From contig NC_083507.1 in NCBI RefSeq assembly GCF_032362555.1, forward strand, positions 8,745,001-8,809,000: 64,000 nt of DNA, given 5' to 3'. The notes under the pieces are model-generated. The model saw only the letters and a program-made list of their open reading frames with translations, ran no database searches and was not told the DNA's origin. Below, in pieces: positions 11,129 to 25,300 of this stretch. The first letter of the stretch is position 1. Every line of letters begins with the position of its first letter. The DNA is from Amyelois transitella (lineage: Eukaryota; Arthropoda; Insecta; Lepidoptera; Pyralidae). The translations under genes and the position numbers were made by a program.

Positions 11129-12439
11129 TTTTACTTCTCTTATAATAAGGTAATAAACTAATTAATAATATAATTACAAAATTCATTCACAAAAACATAA
11201 CCTCATTTATATATCAAAACCAAATCAAAACAAAGTAGGTACCTACTTTGCTTTAAATGTCAACTTACGAGAAGAAATTGAAACTGACATCTGACAGCAC
11301 TGTTGTTGTCCGACGAAAAGGCGCCACATTTGGTCTTTTTCCCAAAATAAGCCCTAAAAACCAGCTTATTAACGTTCCCAAATTAACACTAAAAGTATCT
11401 GTACATAACGTTTTTTCCAAAAAATTATATCTGACACTGTGAAAGGCGTGATATCGCTAAAGTAATGTTATAACTTTATATAACGTATGAAATAACGTTA
11501 TCTCTTAACGTTGATAATAGCGATACCAATTAATTTTATAAGTAACGTTACCAATGAGCGTTATAAATATCGTTATCGATATGTGAAATTAAAATATGTT
11601 CTGTTTTATAAAATATACTAACTGCACAATACGCGACGCAGTTAGTATTGTTCACGGCGAATCCGGCATTAAATAAATCAATATAATAATAATTAAATCA
11701 ATCAGTAACGTTCCATAAATTTACCGGTAAATATAAAAAAATAACGTTTAACGTCTTAACGATACCTCTTACCTTAACGGTATATGAATAGTTATAGAAA
11801 AGTAGTAAAGATTACCAGTTTTTTAATGGTAATTGCTGTCTGCCCTGCTAAAAACCTTTAAAGCAGTTTTTTGTACAAAACTCATTTTTATTATTTTGTT
11901 AATCTTTGAAAATAAAAAATCTTTCGATCTTGGATCGGGTTCCCTCGTAAACGGTTTGCAATTTGTACCAATCTGTACAATTTGTACTGAGGTCTGTCCA
12001 GTGGGCAGCCTGTTGCGGTGCGAGCCGGCGGAAGGCGCGAGGAAATATTGTTCAATAGGATTACATAAAATCTCCGCTTCGCAATCCTTTTTGTCAATAT
12101 ATCGCTCGTCGGTTGGTTAAAAGAAACGAAAGAATTTTTCATAATTTGTATATTTTTATATAAACAGTATTTACAGATATTTCTATTGATACTTGTTATA
12201 GTTCTATAATATTGTAAAAAAAAGCAAGGTACATAATTTACCATTTACTATCATTATATTGTTATGGTCAATTTACCTTAAATAATACAAATTAAAATAT
12301 TTAAATTAGTCTTTACCCTTACAATTGAAAATGATTGAGATAAAAAATACAATATCTAAAATAAACATAATTTCACTAAATTCCTGAGATAAATTTTCTA
12401 TAAAATTATACACAAACTATGTAGCGTGTCAAAAGTTTT
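11129..12439. other. Spacer between Twinkle and MED12
   Basis: Holds the Twinkle promoter side (from 11129) and sequence beyond the MED12 3' end. No coding feature can be supported. A cluster of AACGTTA-like motifs in both orientations lies at 11461-11780. No TATA box or initiator stands out for Twinkle. Confidence 0.6.
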
Positions 12440-12445
12440 TTTATT
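12440..12445 (-). terminator. Candidate MED12 polyadenylation signal
   Basis: AATAAA on the minus strand about 430 nt after the MED12 stop codon. It would give a short 3' UTR. Other AT-rich signals nearby are possible. Confidence 0.4.
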
Positions 12446-12873
12446 CACTATCATTAACTTCATCGCCTTGTGTGAGATCTTAAACTTACCTTGTTTTGGA
12501 ATTTTGTAAGTAAGTCAAATATATACCCATCAAGATAATATTTATATAAATCAATTGTCTCTTGTTGCATATCGTACGTACTTTGGACCTCCTAGAGTTT
12601 TTCAATCGAGTGATGGTTAAATCATAACATCCTACAAACATCATAAACAAACATGTTTCAACTGCATTTACAACTGAAGTGCCTAAAATAAAAACCCAAA
12701 GTGATTTTAGGTCCCAAATCTGTACAAAATGAAAGAATCGCATAGTAATCAATATGGAAAATAATTGAAATTTTGGTTCGCGCTCATGGTCCTTTTACGT
12801 TTACATTAAGCCATAAGTGAGTGTTTCATCCATTGTTATACAGCCATGGTCGCGCCTAAAAGTACTCGTAGTC

Positions 12874-15800
12874 TCAGTACGGCGGCTGTTGATACTGTTG
12901 TCGCTGTAGATGTTGCACCAACGGTCCCTGTTGTTGTTGTTGTTGTTGTTGCATGGCCAGTATCTGTTGTCGCATGCGTTGTTGCGTCATCTGTTGCTGA
13001 TACTGCGCGCTTTGTTGCGGTTGCATCCCCCGAGGGTAAGGCGGGGTCGGGCCGCCCATACCGCCCATTGTCACGTTGGGTGCCTGCTGAAAGAATATGA
13101 AAAAAATATATTTTAAAGGTAATGTAAATATGCCTTGCATGAAAGGAGTATTAATATGGATGAAGCGAAAGAAGTATGCAAGGAATGTGACAAGTGGAAA
13201 GATTGTAGTTCCTATGAATCGGTCCAGGGACGGGGCGTAATTTTATGTTTTATGAAAAAAAGAAGGTTAGGTAACAGTCAAAAGTAAAAAAAAATCAAAA
13301 TTTTTATTTATTATTATAGGATACTTCATATCGCTTAATAATTGTCAAAACGTATGGTTTAACAACATTGGTTGACGTCAAATAAATTACTTAAAACTAA
13401 GTTTACTGCCACTTCCAAGGCGTCAGTGCAGAAGAAGCGGTAACAAACTGCAGTCTGTAAAACTTGCCATTTTTTACATGTAAGGTTTAGCCACATTACG
13501 TCTATACTTATCTGTTGAGTAAAAACATGTTTTAAAGTAAGAATACTAACCTGCATGTACTGCGGTCTGGCATTTTGTCTTTGTTGAGCTAAATACGCTT
13601 CTTGTGTCGCTCGTCCACCCATCATATTCTGCAATAAAATTACTTTTTTAAGACTCGGTACTTCATTTGAAAAAAAAATATACTGTTATTCAATTATACA
13701 AAAGAAAAAGAGTTATCTCAAAAATATTCTACAATAGGCCTATTTATGTTACTTTTCAAAAATACAATGTTCTGCTTTTCAAAAAAAAAAAAGTAAGATC
13801 AGTGTTTGAATTACCTGTTGGAATGTTTGTTGTCCGGGAAAGCCTCCCATCGAGTTACCCCCTTGTGGTCCCATTCCTCCGCCTTGATTGTTCATTGCAC
13901 CCATACCTCCGCCTTGACTCATCTGCCCCATTTGTCCCATCGGTTGTCCCATTTGGCCCATGCTTTGACCCATTTGCCCCATACCCTGTGGTATTTGTCC
14001 CGATTGTCCCATTCCTTGGTTCATCTGGCCAACGTTTTGACTGATCGAACTGACACCTTGTCCCATGGAGCTTACTTGTTGGCCCATTTGGTTTCCACCT
14101 TGACTCATACTCTAAATAAACAAATGTAGCGTAAATATACTTCATTCGAAATAATCAAAATTTTTGTTTTTATATTTAACAGCTAAGGACTAGAAGAGAA
14201 TCACTGAAAATGTATTGAATGAGGCTGCAACACATTTACATAAAACAAATAGTTCGACACTAGGAAATGGTTTTATTATTCTGTTTTAAAAATTTTTTTT
14301 TTATTATACATACAGAGTTAATATATTCATGAAATTGATATGTGTATAAATAAATTCCCTTGTAGCTTCATCATGATAATTACCTGGTTCATCATCTGCT
14401 GCTGTCCTCCCTGCATCATCTGCTGCCCGAACCCGTACCCTTGCTGCATGCCGCCGTACTGGTTGCCGAACATCTGCCCGCCCATGCCGCCGATCTGCCC
14501 GGCGCCCATCTGGTTGCCCCCCATTTGGGCGGCGCCCATCTGCCCCGCGCCCATTTGCCCTCCCATTTGTACGCCGCCCATTTGACTCATTGGACCCATG
14601 CCACCCATCCCCCCCATCGGTGCCATTTGACTGTAAAAATGAATATACTTTTACGCACCACTGTTAATAAGTATTGTATTTATGAAAAAAATATCGGATA
14701 TTATAAACAAAGTTTATTTTTAACATTTTATCCTTTATCTTAACCATGCTATTTCTACTAGCACTGGCACATTTTTTGAGTTATAATAAAAATCCGTGTA
14801 TTGCTAAATTATAGTTTATATAGTATAGCATTGAATCGGTATTATGTAATGGCGGTGTCAAACACAGATTGAGTCTTACTTGGTCTGCATTTGCCCCACT
14901 CCCATCTGGTTTGGTTGCATCTGCCGCATGCCTTGTCGCGGGTACGGTGCGCGGGCGTGCGGCGCGCCCGGGTAACCGCTTCCCTATAACACAACATAAA
15001 TACGACATCTGATTAGGTTAGGAATAAGAAAAAAAAAATTTTTGTTTCACACCTAACCGTCTTCCTAAACTGACCCGACGTATCGTTAGGGCGTATAATA
15101 TCAGATAAATTTTATCTGATTAATCGCGATACGGTGAAAATATATCTTTTATATGCCTATTCAAAAATAAGCATAAAGAAAAATTACATTTATCATATAC
15201 TACACACACATACACAACTCGGCTTTCACTAGGGATGTCCGCAATTAAAATAAATGCTAAGAGAATGAATGATATTTATATTTCTTCTTGTAATTGTTTC
15301 GCTTCTTAAAGAAGGTTGATGACCATCATGGCTATCCTAACTCTGGTTTACGTTTACCCTGGATCTTTCCTTGCATTACGAGATGTAGATTAATAACTTT
15401 TTTTTTTTCCCATGTGTTTCTTACTTATAGGAACGAGGACAAATGATGACGAGCTTTAAACAGAAGTCTTGAAAGATGTTTTAGTAACATTACCTGCATC
15501 TGTGCCATCTGGTTGAACGGTAGCCGCTGTCTCAGCATATTGCTAAGCGCCTGCTTCGACTGTGTGTTGGACGGTGGCGCCACGCCACGTGGGTTTACGC
15601 CAGCTGTAAACAGCATCAACAAATATTAAATGAGGCCAATTTCTATTGATGAAATATAATCATTATTCTCCGGGTTGCGTCTTCCCTTGGAGTGACCGGG
15701 GTCCATCTACGTCCCAGGAGTCAGGGTATGGATTTGATTAGATTATGTTGTAAATCCTTGTATAATCCTTAAAAAATATTTATATTTAAAGGTGTTGGCC

Positions 15801-16380
15801 TCAAAGTTGCAAATACAGAATATTTCAAGAAAACATTCGCCAAATTTTTATCTGTCTTCTGGAAATCTGAATGTTTTAGATATTTTCGATCTCTATGTTA
15901 ACAACAGATCTTTGTTTCGGCCTTAGGAAAAATGACACTACAAGAGGACTAATGCCAAGAGTATGAACCGACGGGCTTTTTAAAGAAATGCAGTATGCCT
16001 AGCAAGCGGAAAGATTTAATCACTATCTACTTCTCCGGAAAGAAGCGTGCTTATATATCTCTCAATATCTCTCGTGTTTGCGTGTTCCAAGTTGAACCCT
16101 CCACGACTATGCTTCGCTTATTATGCTTCTCTACACAGAAGTGAACACGCAACTTTAACACCAGGGGATGATGGCAGTTCTGATGAGGAGTATGATGATG
16201 ACAATGATTAAATTTTTTTTAAAATAAAATACCTGGCGGGTTGTAATAGTTCTGCCCCGGCTGCGGTTGCGGCGTGGGGAACCACTGCTGCGGCTGCTGC
16301 ATGAACTGCGGCTGCTGATTGGCCGCCGGCGCCATGCCGGGCTGCCCCGCGTTGGGGTTCGGCACGCCGTTGCCGTTCGT
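12874..16380 (-). other. MED12: MED12 exons 41-47, Gln/Gly/Met-rich C-terminal tail
   Basis: Exons 16233-16380, 15494-15603, 14880-14983, 14384-14630, 13815-14111, 13551-13628, 12874-13086, in phase to the stop at 12874. Exon 44 repeats QMG and GGMG, and exon 45 repeats GQMGQP/GQMGQS-type units. Exon 47 has eight consecutive Gln and ends [10 protein letters not shown]. This corresponds to the opa/PQL tail of MED12, which binds partners such as beta-catenin in other animals. The repeats are imperfect and codon-diverse, so they look old, unlike the exon-18 array. Confidence 0.88.
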
Positions 16381-19300
16381 CTGCACAGGACGGCAACATA
16401 ACGTCAATAATGATTTTTTGAAGTTTTGTAATCTTTTTTTTTTACATTGCGGTGTAGGTCAAGCTCGTGCTCCAAAGAAATTTACTTGATGTTGATTTTT
16501 TTAATTGCAAACTGCTTAGTTAAACCTTAAGGTATGGTACCAAAATCTGTGTAAATGCCCCTAAAATCTAATAACTTTTCTTCGAGCTGCATGTGTGTTA
16601 ATTAAAAAAAATATTTCTGAAGCTTTGTAGTCAAAACGGATTTGACTTTTTATCGCGCAAGAAACTATCGCTATTCCACTTTTTATTATGACGTGAAACG
16701 GGTCAGCGATAGTTTTCCGCGCCATGCTACGGAGCCGCTCAGCGTTCTTCATTGAAATTGTTTTCATTGTACAGTGCGATTGCAAACTTTCAACTGTTAC
16801 CAACTCACTACTACTGAAAAAGAAAACTAATAACAATCTTACCGGAGTGGCAGCCTTAGCCTTCTTCATCTTCTTCCCGGAAGCGGATCGGGAGCGGCCT
16901 TTCCCTGCTCCCGTGGGACTCGAGTCCAAGCTGCCGTTGTCCTGGTATCGACGGATTGTTAATGCATTAGTGTATATGGGTAAACGTTAAATGTTAAGAG
17001 AAGAATATAAAATGGGAAAGGCTAACAACCCCGTTGTCAACGGCAGGGCAAGGCAATATATAGATAGGTTTGATGTAAAATTTCGAGTTGCAATGGTACC
17101 TGTTTGTTGTCGTTCGCTTCTAAATCTTCCGGTGGTAGTGGCAGCGGTTCCAGGTAGTAGCTTAGCGGTTTGACCAAACTGTGCGTGTGGAACTTGAGTA
17201 GTCTGCGGAAAACAATACACGCTTTAAATTATTACTTGTTTCAGTTTTCACTATTCAAAGTTACAGGTCTCATACAATAAAAAAAAAATTAAAAGACGAT
17301 TGAATTGCATATTCTCCGCGATTTGTTCTGTGTATGTATTAAATTAGAAATTAAATTATATATCATATTAAAACTAATTAGAACGGTGCAACACTTTCCT
17401 ATATAAAAATTATGTCAATTACAGAAACCAAAGCTGTAGTCAAAAGGCAGGTTACAAGTGACGAGCTATAAAGATAATAATTTAAAGATAACATACTTGT
17501 GAGCGTTCTCGTATGTGAGCGGTTTCCTCTCGATCTTGGTGGCCGCGAACCACGCCCACGACAGCGGCGCGGGGTTGCGCCCGCCCTCCACGAGCTCCCA
17601 GCTCGACACCCGCTGCTTGTCTGTGAGCCGGAGACCCTGACCACGCAAAAAGGTTTTTGAATAATGTTAGGGTTTTCGACCAAGCTCCACCACCTCCTAG
17701 TTCGATCAGGTTATCAGGGATTCAGTTTTCGAAGTTTGGACTATTTCTTTCTTTGGTTATCCTAAGTGGTAGGAAGCGGGAGAAGATAAGGTTTACCCGG
17801 TCTTTAATTAGAGAGGATAGGGGTTTTGGGGTTTATAACCACCTTCGACAGACTCTTTGGTATTAGCCGGACTCTGAATCGGGACCTTGCAATGGAGTGG
17901 ATTTTGGTAATTCTCCCGAATGTTTATCATTTGATATAGAAGTTAGAAAGAAATAACGCCATAGGCTAAACAAGGAGTCGCTCCTTCGCGTGTAGCTTAG
18001 TAGTTGATATATAACCCAATTTTCAATTCTTCTATCAAGACCTAGGTCGAGAACAAGAAAACAAATCTGTGCCAAATAAAAATATACCTGTTTTTTTTCG
18101 CTGTCAAATCCAGATATCTTATTTCCTTTTTGGTCCATCAAGCATCCAAGTGGCTCACATGCAATCACCTGCGAGACAAAGAACGTAAATTTTAAAAACC
18201 ATCATTATGTCAGACGATGTAATCTTTACATTTCTTTAGAGGTAACTAAAGTTTCAACTCAAAATATTACCTCTATAATAGTGTTCTTGGACAACGGCAG
18301 TAGCTGCCTTACGGCTTGTACCGACGGCCCGTGCTTATCCCCGACTTCTTTCTTCAGTTTCTTCATGAGATTTTGATAGTGTTTCCTGTTGTTGTCATCC
18401 CCGCCGTCGGCTAGAGTCGAGTGGATCAGTGTTGCCAGCATGTCGATGAGGGTCGTGAAAAGATTGCTTCGGCATAAGCTGTGGGAATTATGGTTTTAAT
18501 GAATAAAGACAGAAGACTTTGTTTAATAAATACATAATTTTACGTGGCTGTTTGCGGTGATGTACTGTGGCGCTAGTATTTATTTATTAATTTAAACTTT
18601 ATGCACAAAAAATTAATCACAGATAAGGCATAATATCATACGAGTAATGTTACGATCATCTACCAAAATAACCAATAGCTTTTAATGAGCGTTGCGTGAG
18701 CAGAGCGCTCAATCAGAGGACCGTCGTATCACGTTAAACATGACGCCGCGAGTCGAAAGCGGTATATTATTAAGACGTGAGTCAAACAATGTTAACGGCT
18801 ATGTATATCTCACCTGTTATTATAGGCATCTATGACTTGATGCGCCACTAGTTGCGTGAGCAGCACTGCCCAATCGGAAGTGAGCTGGTACGAGCGTCGT
18901 ATGGCGTCGAACATGCCCCCCGCGAGTGAGAAGCGAAGTTGCAACGCTTCGGGCGCCGCTTCGTCTTGCCACGTGTCACCACACGCGGCCCGCTCGTGGT
19001 CGCGGGCGTGGGTTAAATAGTGTTGCAGTTGGGCGTGGATGGAGCTTAGTAGGCTTTCCTGCAAGAAGTTATGAAGGTTATACATACATACATACATAAA
19101 ATCACGCCTCTTTCCCGGAGGGGTAGGCAGAGACTACCTCTTTCCACTTGCCACGATCTCTGCATACTTTCTTCGCTTCATCCACAAGGTTATTGCCACG
19201 ATCTCTGCATATGTACTTCCTTCGCTTCATCCACAAGATTATGAGGCTTCATATTCAATGCAATATTTTTTTATGAAAAGTTCTATTATCTGACTGAACT

Positions 19301-22300
19301 AGTTTGATTATAAGAAGGTACTATCGATTTGTGTCACCTTCTGGTCGTCCTGGTGTCGGAGGCAGGTGAGCACGAGCGACAGCAGCGGCTCGTTGGCGAG
19401 GCGGACGGCGCTGCCGCCGCAGCCGCAGCCGCCGCTGCAGTTGCTGCTGACGCCACGTTTGCCGCCTCCGCCGCCGCCGCTGGACCTGGGAATAATACTC
19501 GAATGATGAAACTCAAGCGAAAGCGCAAAGGAAATGTGAGCGTGTCCGTTACTATACGGACCGAGAGTGGTCTCAATCTATGTGAGTAAACACATAAGCG
19601 CAACATTTAGCGTTCGAAAGCCTAACCAGTATATATGACAGTATGAGCAAAAATGACCTGAGTTTTTTTTGTAAAATACTGGCGTATAATTGTACTACGT
19701 GATAAACGTTTGTATGTAGTAGTTTGTAAGTGTATATAATTCAAATAATAATAACCCTTTATAACTGGGACTCTGATGACTCTTGCAGTCTCGATGGGAT
19801 CCGCTGCCGCCGCCGCTGCCGCTCGAGCAGCTGCCGCTACAGCCCGCGCCCCAACCGCTCTCCAATATCTACATTGTCAAAGAAAACAATAGATATGAGA
19901 TATAATAAAAATCATAATTAATATTGGTAGATACATTTGTATGTTATAAATTTTTAAAGTTTACGTAATATATGACAATATTAGTCAATATTAGTACGTG
20001 GCATCGAGTCCGCAGCAAATAAGGGATTTTATATTAGCAAACACACTACAGGGCTTTAAAGCATGTTATATATTCTATACCAATATAAGTAACTTTGTTT
20101 GTTTGAAGGGCAAATTTTCGGAAATAATGGACGATCATGAAAATTCTTTCATCGACGATAAAAAAGTACATTATCTGCAGGTGTTGTGTCTACCATGGGC
20201 GAAGTCGTGGCGGGGCGCTAGTGTGAGAAAAAAAAGGATTAATAATAATATTCTGCCAAACATACTTGTCCAGCTTGTTTCAGAACTCTTCCTTGAACTG
20301 CGGGTGGAAGCTTGGCGACCAGTGGCGCCACCAACCACACCGATTCGGGCCATTTACTTGTGCTCACTACACCGCGATCTGTGCCCATCCTGTAACATAA
20401 ACAGTGCATTATAATTAACAAGTACAGGATGATATTTGGTACATTGGTATCCTTAAATACTATTAAGTATAGTAAGGTATGGTTTTCAAAGTATGTTACT
20501 TTGGCCCACAGAAGATATTGTACTGATAATACATACGTTAACTGATTAGCTAGCGCCACAGTGTGCAGTGTGGCGACATCTCTACGCCACTCGTCACAAC
20601 ATCCAATCTCACAACAACTGTCAATCATCGCGAAGAAATTGACGCGCTCAACCAATAGCAGCGAAGAACCCAAATCGCGATTTCAGAGATTTCATGGATT
20701 GGAGCTATATATACAACCTCCGACACAACATCGTCGGAGCCGCGGTTCCCCAGGCATAACACCTAGCCTGGCGGAAGATCTTCCCTTTGGTGGCGGTCGA
20801 GCCGAATCATCGCTCCCGCTACATTGGTGACCCCGACGTGATTGGAAGCAACCTTCTCCATCATCATCAACTCCAATCCTCAGCATCACTCCTCACTCTG
20901 CAAGCAGTCTCACAGCAAGCCAGCAACTGGGTATCGCAGCAGGTCCTCCATCGCAGCCGACTCACCGAGCTTCCTGGTCCTGTCTCCACCCGCATTCACT
21001 CTCATCGACTTCAGCGACCGACGCATCTACCGCAGCCCACGCCTGGATCTCTTCGACGGCCGCTCTTCTCTCCAGCGTGGCAGCTCTGCACGATTTCTCT
21101 CGGCGCCAACAAGTCGACTTCGCTCTCTACTGTCTCGACTCACCGCAGACTACGAGCAACGCAACGGCTCACTCCTGACTCACTAGGACTTCGAGCAACT
21201 TCCGACTCACTGGAAGACAACTGGCACTTGCAAGCTACAACTGAAGCACAGATTGCACAGCAAGATCAAGACTTCAGACCTCCGGTCTTGGGGGGGAGTA
21301 TTGTGGCGACATCTCTACGCCACTCGTCACAACATCCAATCTCACAACAACTGTCAATCATCGCGAAGAAATTGACGCGCTCAACCAATAGCAGCGAAGA
21401 ACCCAAATCGCGATTTCAGAGATTTCATGGATTGGAGCTATATATACAACCTCCGACACAACATCGTCGGAGCCGCGGTTCCCCAGGCATAACACCTAGC
21501 CTGGCGGAAGATCTTCCCTTTGGTGGCGGTCGAGCCGAATCATCGCTCCCGCTACATGCAGCAAACTCAGTTCTGAAGAGACGTTCGGGAACTGCTTAAA
21601 CATTAGCTGCAAGTCTAACCACTACATTTAGACAAACCATTGTCCTACATTATGTAGACACTCACCTGTCTTTATCGGGTGGCGGCGGGGCAGGCTGCTG
21701 GAACACGTTGATGACTGCTCGCGCCACGGTGTCCAGCCAGCCGCTCAGTTCTGACGAGCCGTTCGGGAATTGTTTGAACATTAGCTGTAAGTCCAACCAT
21801 GACATCCGGAGAGACCATTGCTCCAGATTCTGTAAAAGACGACGAATTATAAAGACTTGTAGAATGTCTAACCATTTATTAATTTAGACTTTATTTTGCA
21901 TCTGAATTATGGTGGAATTTATTTTGATGTTTGATTTTATAATGGCCGAAATGTTAAGACTATGTTACACTGCATAGTCTTACCAATCATGATTACAAAA
22001 GTTACCTCTAATAATCGTGTTATCATAGTCTTCTGGTCCAGATCGGGATGAGTATGGCTCGCTGAGTCAGGATAGCAAATCATATGCAGTAACCTGTAAG
22101 AATATTAACATATTACTAATGAAATGACACTGTATTAACATACATAAAATTTATAAGTATAGTCGGGGCAATCACCTTGCCTTATTTGAACTGGTGAGAA
22201 GAACATATTAACAAATAAAAATAGGGTTCATCTGCTCAAACTAATCACAGATTGGTTGACGCGACGAATCCAGGAGTGAAGTGTGGAATCCAAGACAATG

Positions 22301-25300
22301 ATTTAATTATATGAACGAAGCTCTGATTTCGTTTAATTGTTGCTACTGCTTATCGTTGCTATTTTTTGCTAAAGATAAGCTTACCTTTGAGCCTGTTTTG
22401 GGGTCAGCATCGAGTCAAGCAGCATATCCGGCTGGTACAGTTCATCCGGGTTCTGCAGACATTTCTGCAGCACCCACTCTTCGGAACAGATCTCAGCGAG
22501 CACGCGTCGAGCCAGCGACGACAGTGATTGCGACGAATCCAAGAGAGTTGAGCCGACGCCGCCGTTACCTCTGATTGGTCAATTAGATAGTCATAAGAGT
22601 GGATTATTGGTTTATGAAGCGATAAGATTCACAACTTGAGATATTTTGGTAAATATAGGTTAATTGAAATTAAATTTGTAGCGGACGAGAAATGTCTATT
22701 GCAATCGTATCAATATAAAAAATGGTAATTTCTAGTTTATTTATAAATATAGACATTACCATGTAAAACCTCATATCGGTTTTAGAAAAGAAACCCTACG
22801 AGGAATATTGACTATCTTCAGTAAATGAAACTGCATATTAAAATGGCGTCTTTAGCACACTATTAGTGTTTGGTTTACATTTAAATTTTAATAAGAATTG
22901 TGTTTGAATGAAAGAAGAAAATTATCGTGATTTTGTCATACAAATTGTGAATCTTATTGCTATAATATTACCATGTATGAAATCTTTACGCCCAAGCTTA
23001 TAGACAGTGACGTACACAGACGGTTAAGGCTGACAGAGATGTGGGGAGAGAAGTAAGGTTATACACAAATGATTCCTTCCAACAAACGTGAACATGTAAC
23101 CCGATAAAATTTGAACCAGTTTACCACATCTCAAATACTCGTATGTAACAAATATGCTCTTAATATTTTAAAGAAAGTATACGTTTTAAAATGACTTAAA
23201 AATTTCCGAACATGATCCTCAAGGATTTGCGGATATCCGCATGCCATCTATATTAAACATCAGATCGTAGTAGACACCTATATTAAACTAAGATCTTTTG
23301 AGACGATTTGAGATGTGATAAAACAAAATACCAAGAATGAAAGATTGACTTCCAGATTAGAAATAAACAATGGATGGGGATAATTATGTCCTTATCCCTA
23401 ACACAAAATGGACTATAGCAGTGTTTCAACTAAGAGGATGCGTGCATTGCAGACCTTGTTTATACATTCTTTTATTTAAGTTTATAACCATTCATTTCTA
23501 ATGAATTGTGATAAGGTGAAGTAGGGAAGTAACTTGGTCATTACATAGACAAGAAAAACCTAAACTGTAGTGTGATGTGGGATTTATATGTGTTAAATTT
23601 ACTTAAATAAAAAATAAACATACAAGTAAATGGATGTCTGGCGTAATTTACAAAGTATTATTTGTTTTTTTTTTACAACGTAAGGGATGATATTTGCAAA
23701 CAATATGAAGATGCACGTCTATTGAGAGGTGAAGTTTGCGTGGTGAGCGCGAAAGTTGTAGCTTTTAGGTGAACAATGAATATATATTATAATATGAAGG
23801 TCATATTAAATTTTCCCAATGTGTTGTTATACAGAAATTATTTTAGAACTTATAAGATCGTGAGGCGAAAAGCTTCGAACGTAACAATGATGATCATAAA
23901 CATGGGATTTTTGGTGTAGATAGTACACTGCATTTCTTATGCGGTTAAGCATGTTTTTCACGCAAATTTCAACTCTCAGACGCACAAGCGAAGCGAGTGG
24001 GCCCGAAGCCGGAGCGCCACGTGTGGCGAGGACCGTGAGGTGCAACCGTGAAACTCAATATCAAAACAAACAAACCTAGGCGTTCTATGGCCCCCACTCA
24101 TCTCTGAGTCTACCATCCTAAGAATAAAAAAACATCTGTCAATACATTAAACAAAAACGCCCGGCGCAGAATGAATCGCTATATAAACTCTGCAAACAAA
24201 GTCACCAGCATTTTAATGTGTATGTATACTATTCGACTACAAAATAAAAAAAGAATGATCGTTTAAATAAATTCCACAGCTGTTGGATTACATGCTGTAC
24301 TTTACTGTAAAAGGCTATCAAACTGCAGAGCAAATAAAAATGTTATTTGTTTAATAATAAAAGTAAGTAGTATCTCATGTTAAATAAAAGTATAACTTAC
24401 GACATAAGGTCCAGTTGCGCATCAGTGGGGCCGGTGTCGCTCGTTCCCAGAATGTGTGATAGTTCACACGACTTTTTGTCGCCTGGTTTGTCGCCGTCGC
24501 ATGCACGAGATTCCGCAAGCACTAAGAAAAAAAATCAATAATATTGGAGATTGCACTCTACATTTATCCACCAATTAAAAATGATAAACGTTAGGGTTGT
24601 AGATTTTAGAAATTAGTGCCTTAAAATATACACATTTTTCTCTGTATTTTCTTGGGTTCGTTTATCTGAGCGAAAGCGATAAAATTAGGAATGTGTTGTT
24701 CGGATTTCCTTTTGTTTATATCCAAAATAAGCTGTACAGCTAGCACTGCTGCCTAGAGAAAGCGTATTAACGTTCATCCAATGACTGTTCTAGTACTTAC
24801 TAAGAATAGCCTTTAGTGTAGCAAGAACAGGACCAACTCCTATATTCTTATGCGCAGCGGCGAGCAGATGTCTGTCACATGACAGTCTCACGCCCGCGCC
24901 CCCGCTACCGGGGCCAGGGGAAGTTGAAACTGAATACAGTCCTATAGGAAAAAAATAAAATAAAATTATTGTAATTCGAAAATGTGTGATACTAAGTGTC
25001 ACACACGAACCGGCCTTAACTTGAACGGCATCCTTATGCCAATATCTGGGGCCTTGAATCCTACCAATCGAGATCCAAGATTGAAACAAATTTAGCTGCG
25101 GATTATTCAGAGTAAACAGGCACAAAACGTGTGTCTGACCCTGTTAGCGTCGAGTTCCCTTTGAGATTTCTAATGAGTACATTCTTTTAAATAGACCTAG
25201 TGTTTACAGACCTGGCTTGCCAGCATTTTGAAAAACCTCAACAGGGCATGTGAACCTGGCCTTAGTATTAGAACATGGGAGCCTTGACAATGTTTCCATA

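Larger units (their letters stand above)
16843..22570 (-). other. MED12: MED12 exons 29-40, one small exon unresolved
   Basis: Exons 22385-22570, 22006-22093, 21666-21829, 20266-20389, [one small exon, not resolved], 19338-19485, 18814-19058, 18271-18478, 18088-18168, 17497-17636, 17100-17202, 16843-16941. Family blocks: [121 protein letters not shown] and [17 protein letters not shown]. Exon 40 is basic ([19 protein letters not shown]), probably a second nuclear signal. The exon at 19485 needs two bases from its predecessor, while exon 32 ends in phase 0. A Gly/Ser-rich candidate exon lies near 19790-19875, but I find no canonical donor in the right phase. Confidence 0.85.

Noticed and set aside
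11257-11442. 61-codon frame upstream of Twinkle
   Set aside because: Short, no family resemblance, and on the strand opposite the neighbouring genes without promoter signals.
12846-13116. Plus-strand frames rich in Val or Leu over 12846-13116 and Pro/Cys-rich frames at 14340-14743
   Set aside because: They are the antisense of MED12 Gln-, Gly- and Met-rich exons.
20787-21599. 270-codon open frame in the miniature LTR element, and its twin at 42974-43762
   Set aside because: It crosses both LTR edges and lacks gag, protease or pol motifs. It is better explained by low stop density in GC-rich sequence, although its survival in both copies is noted.
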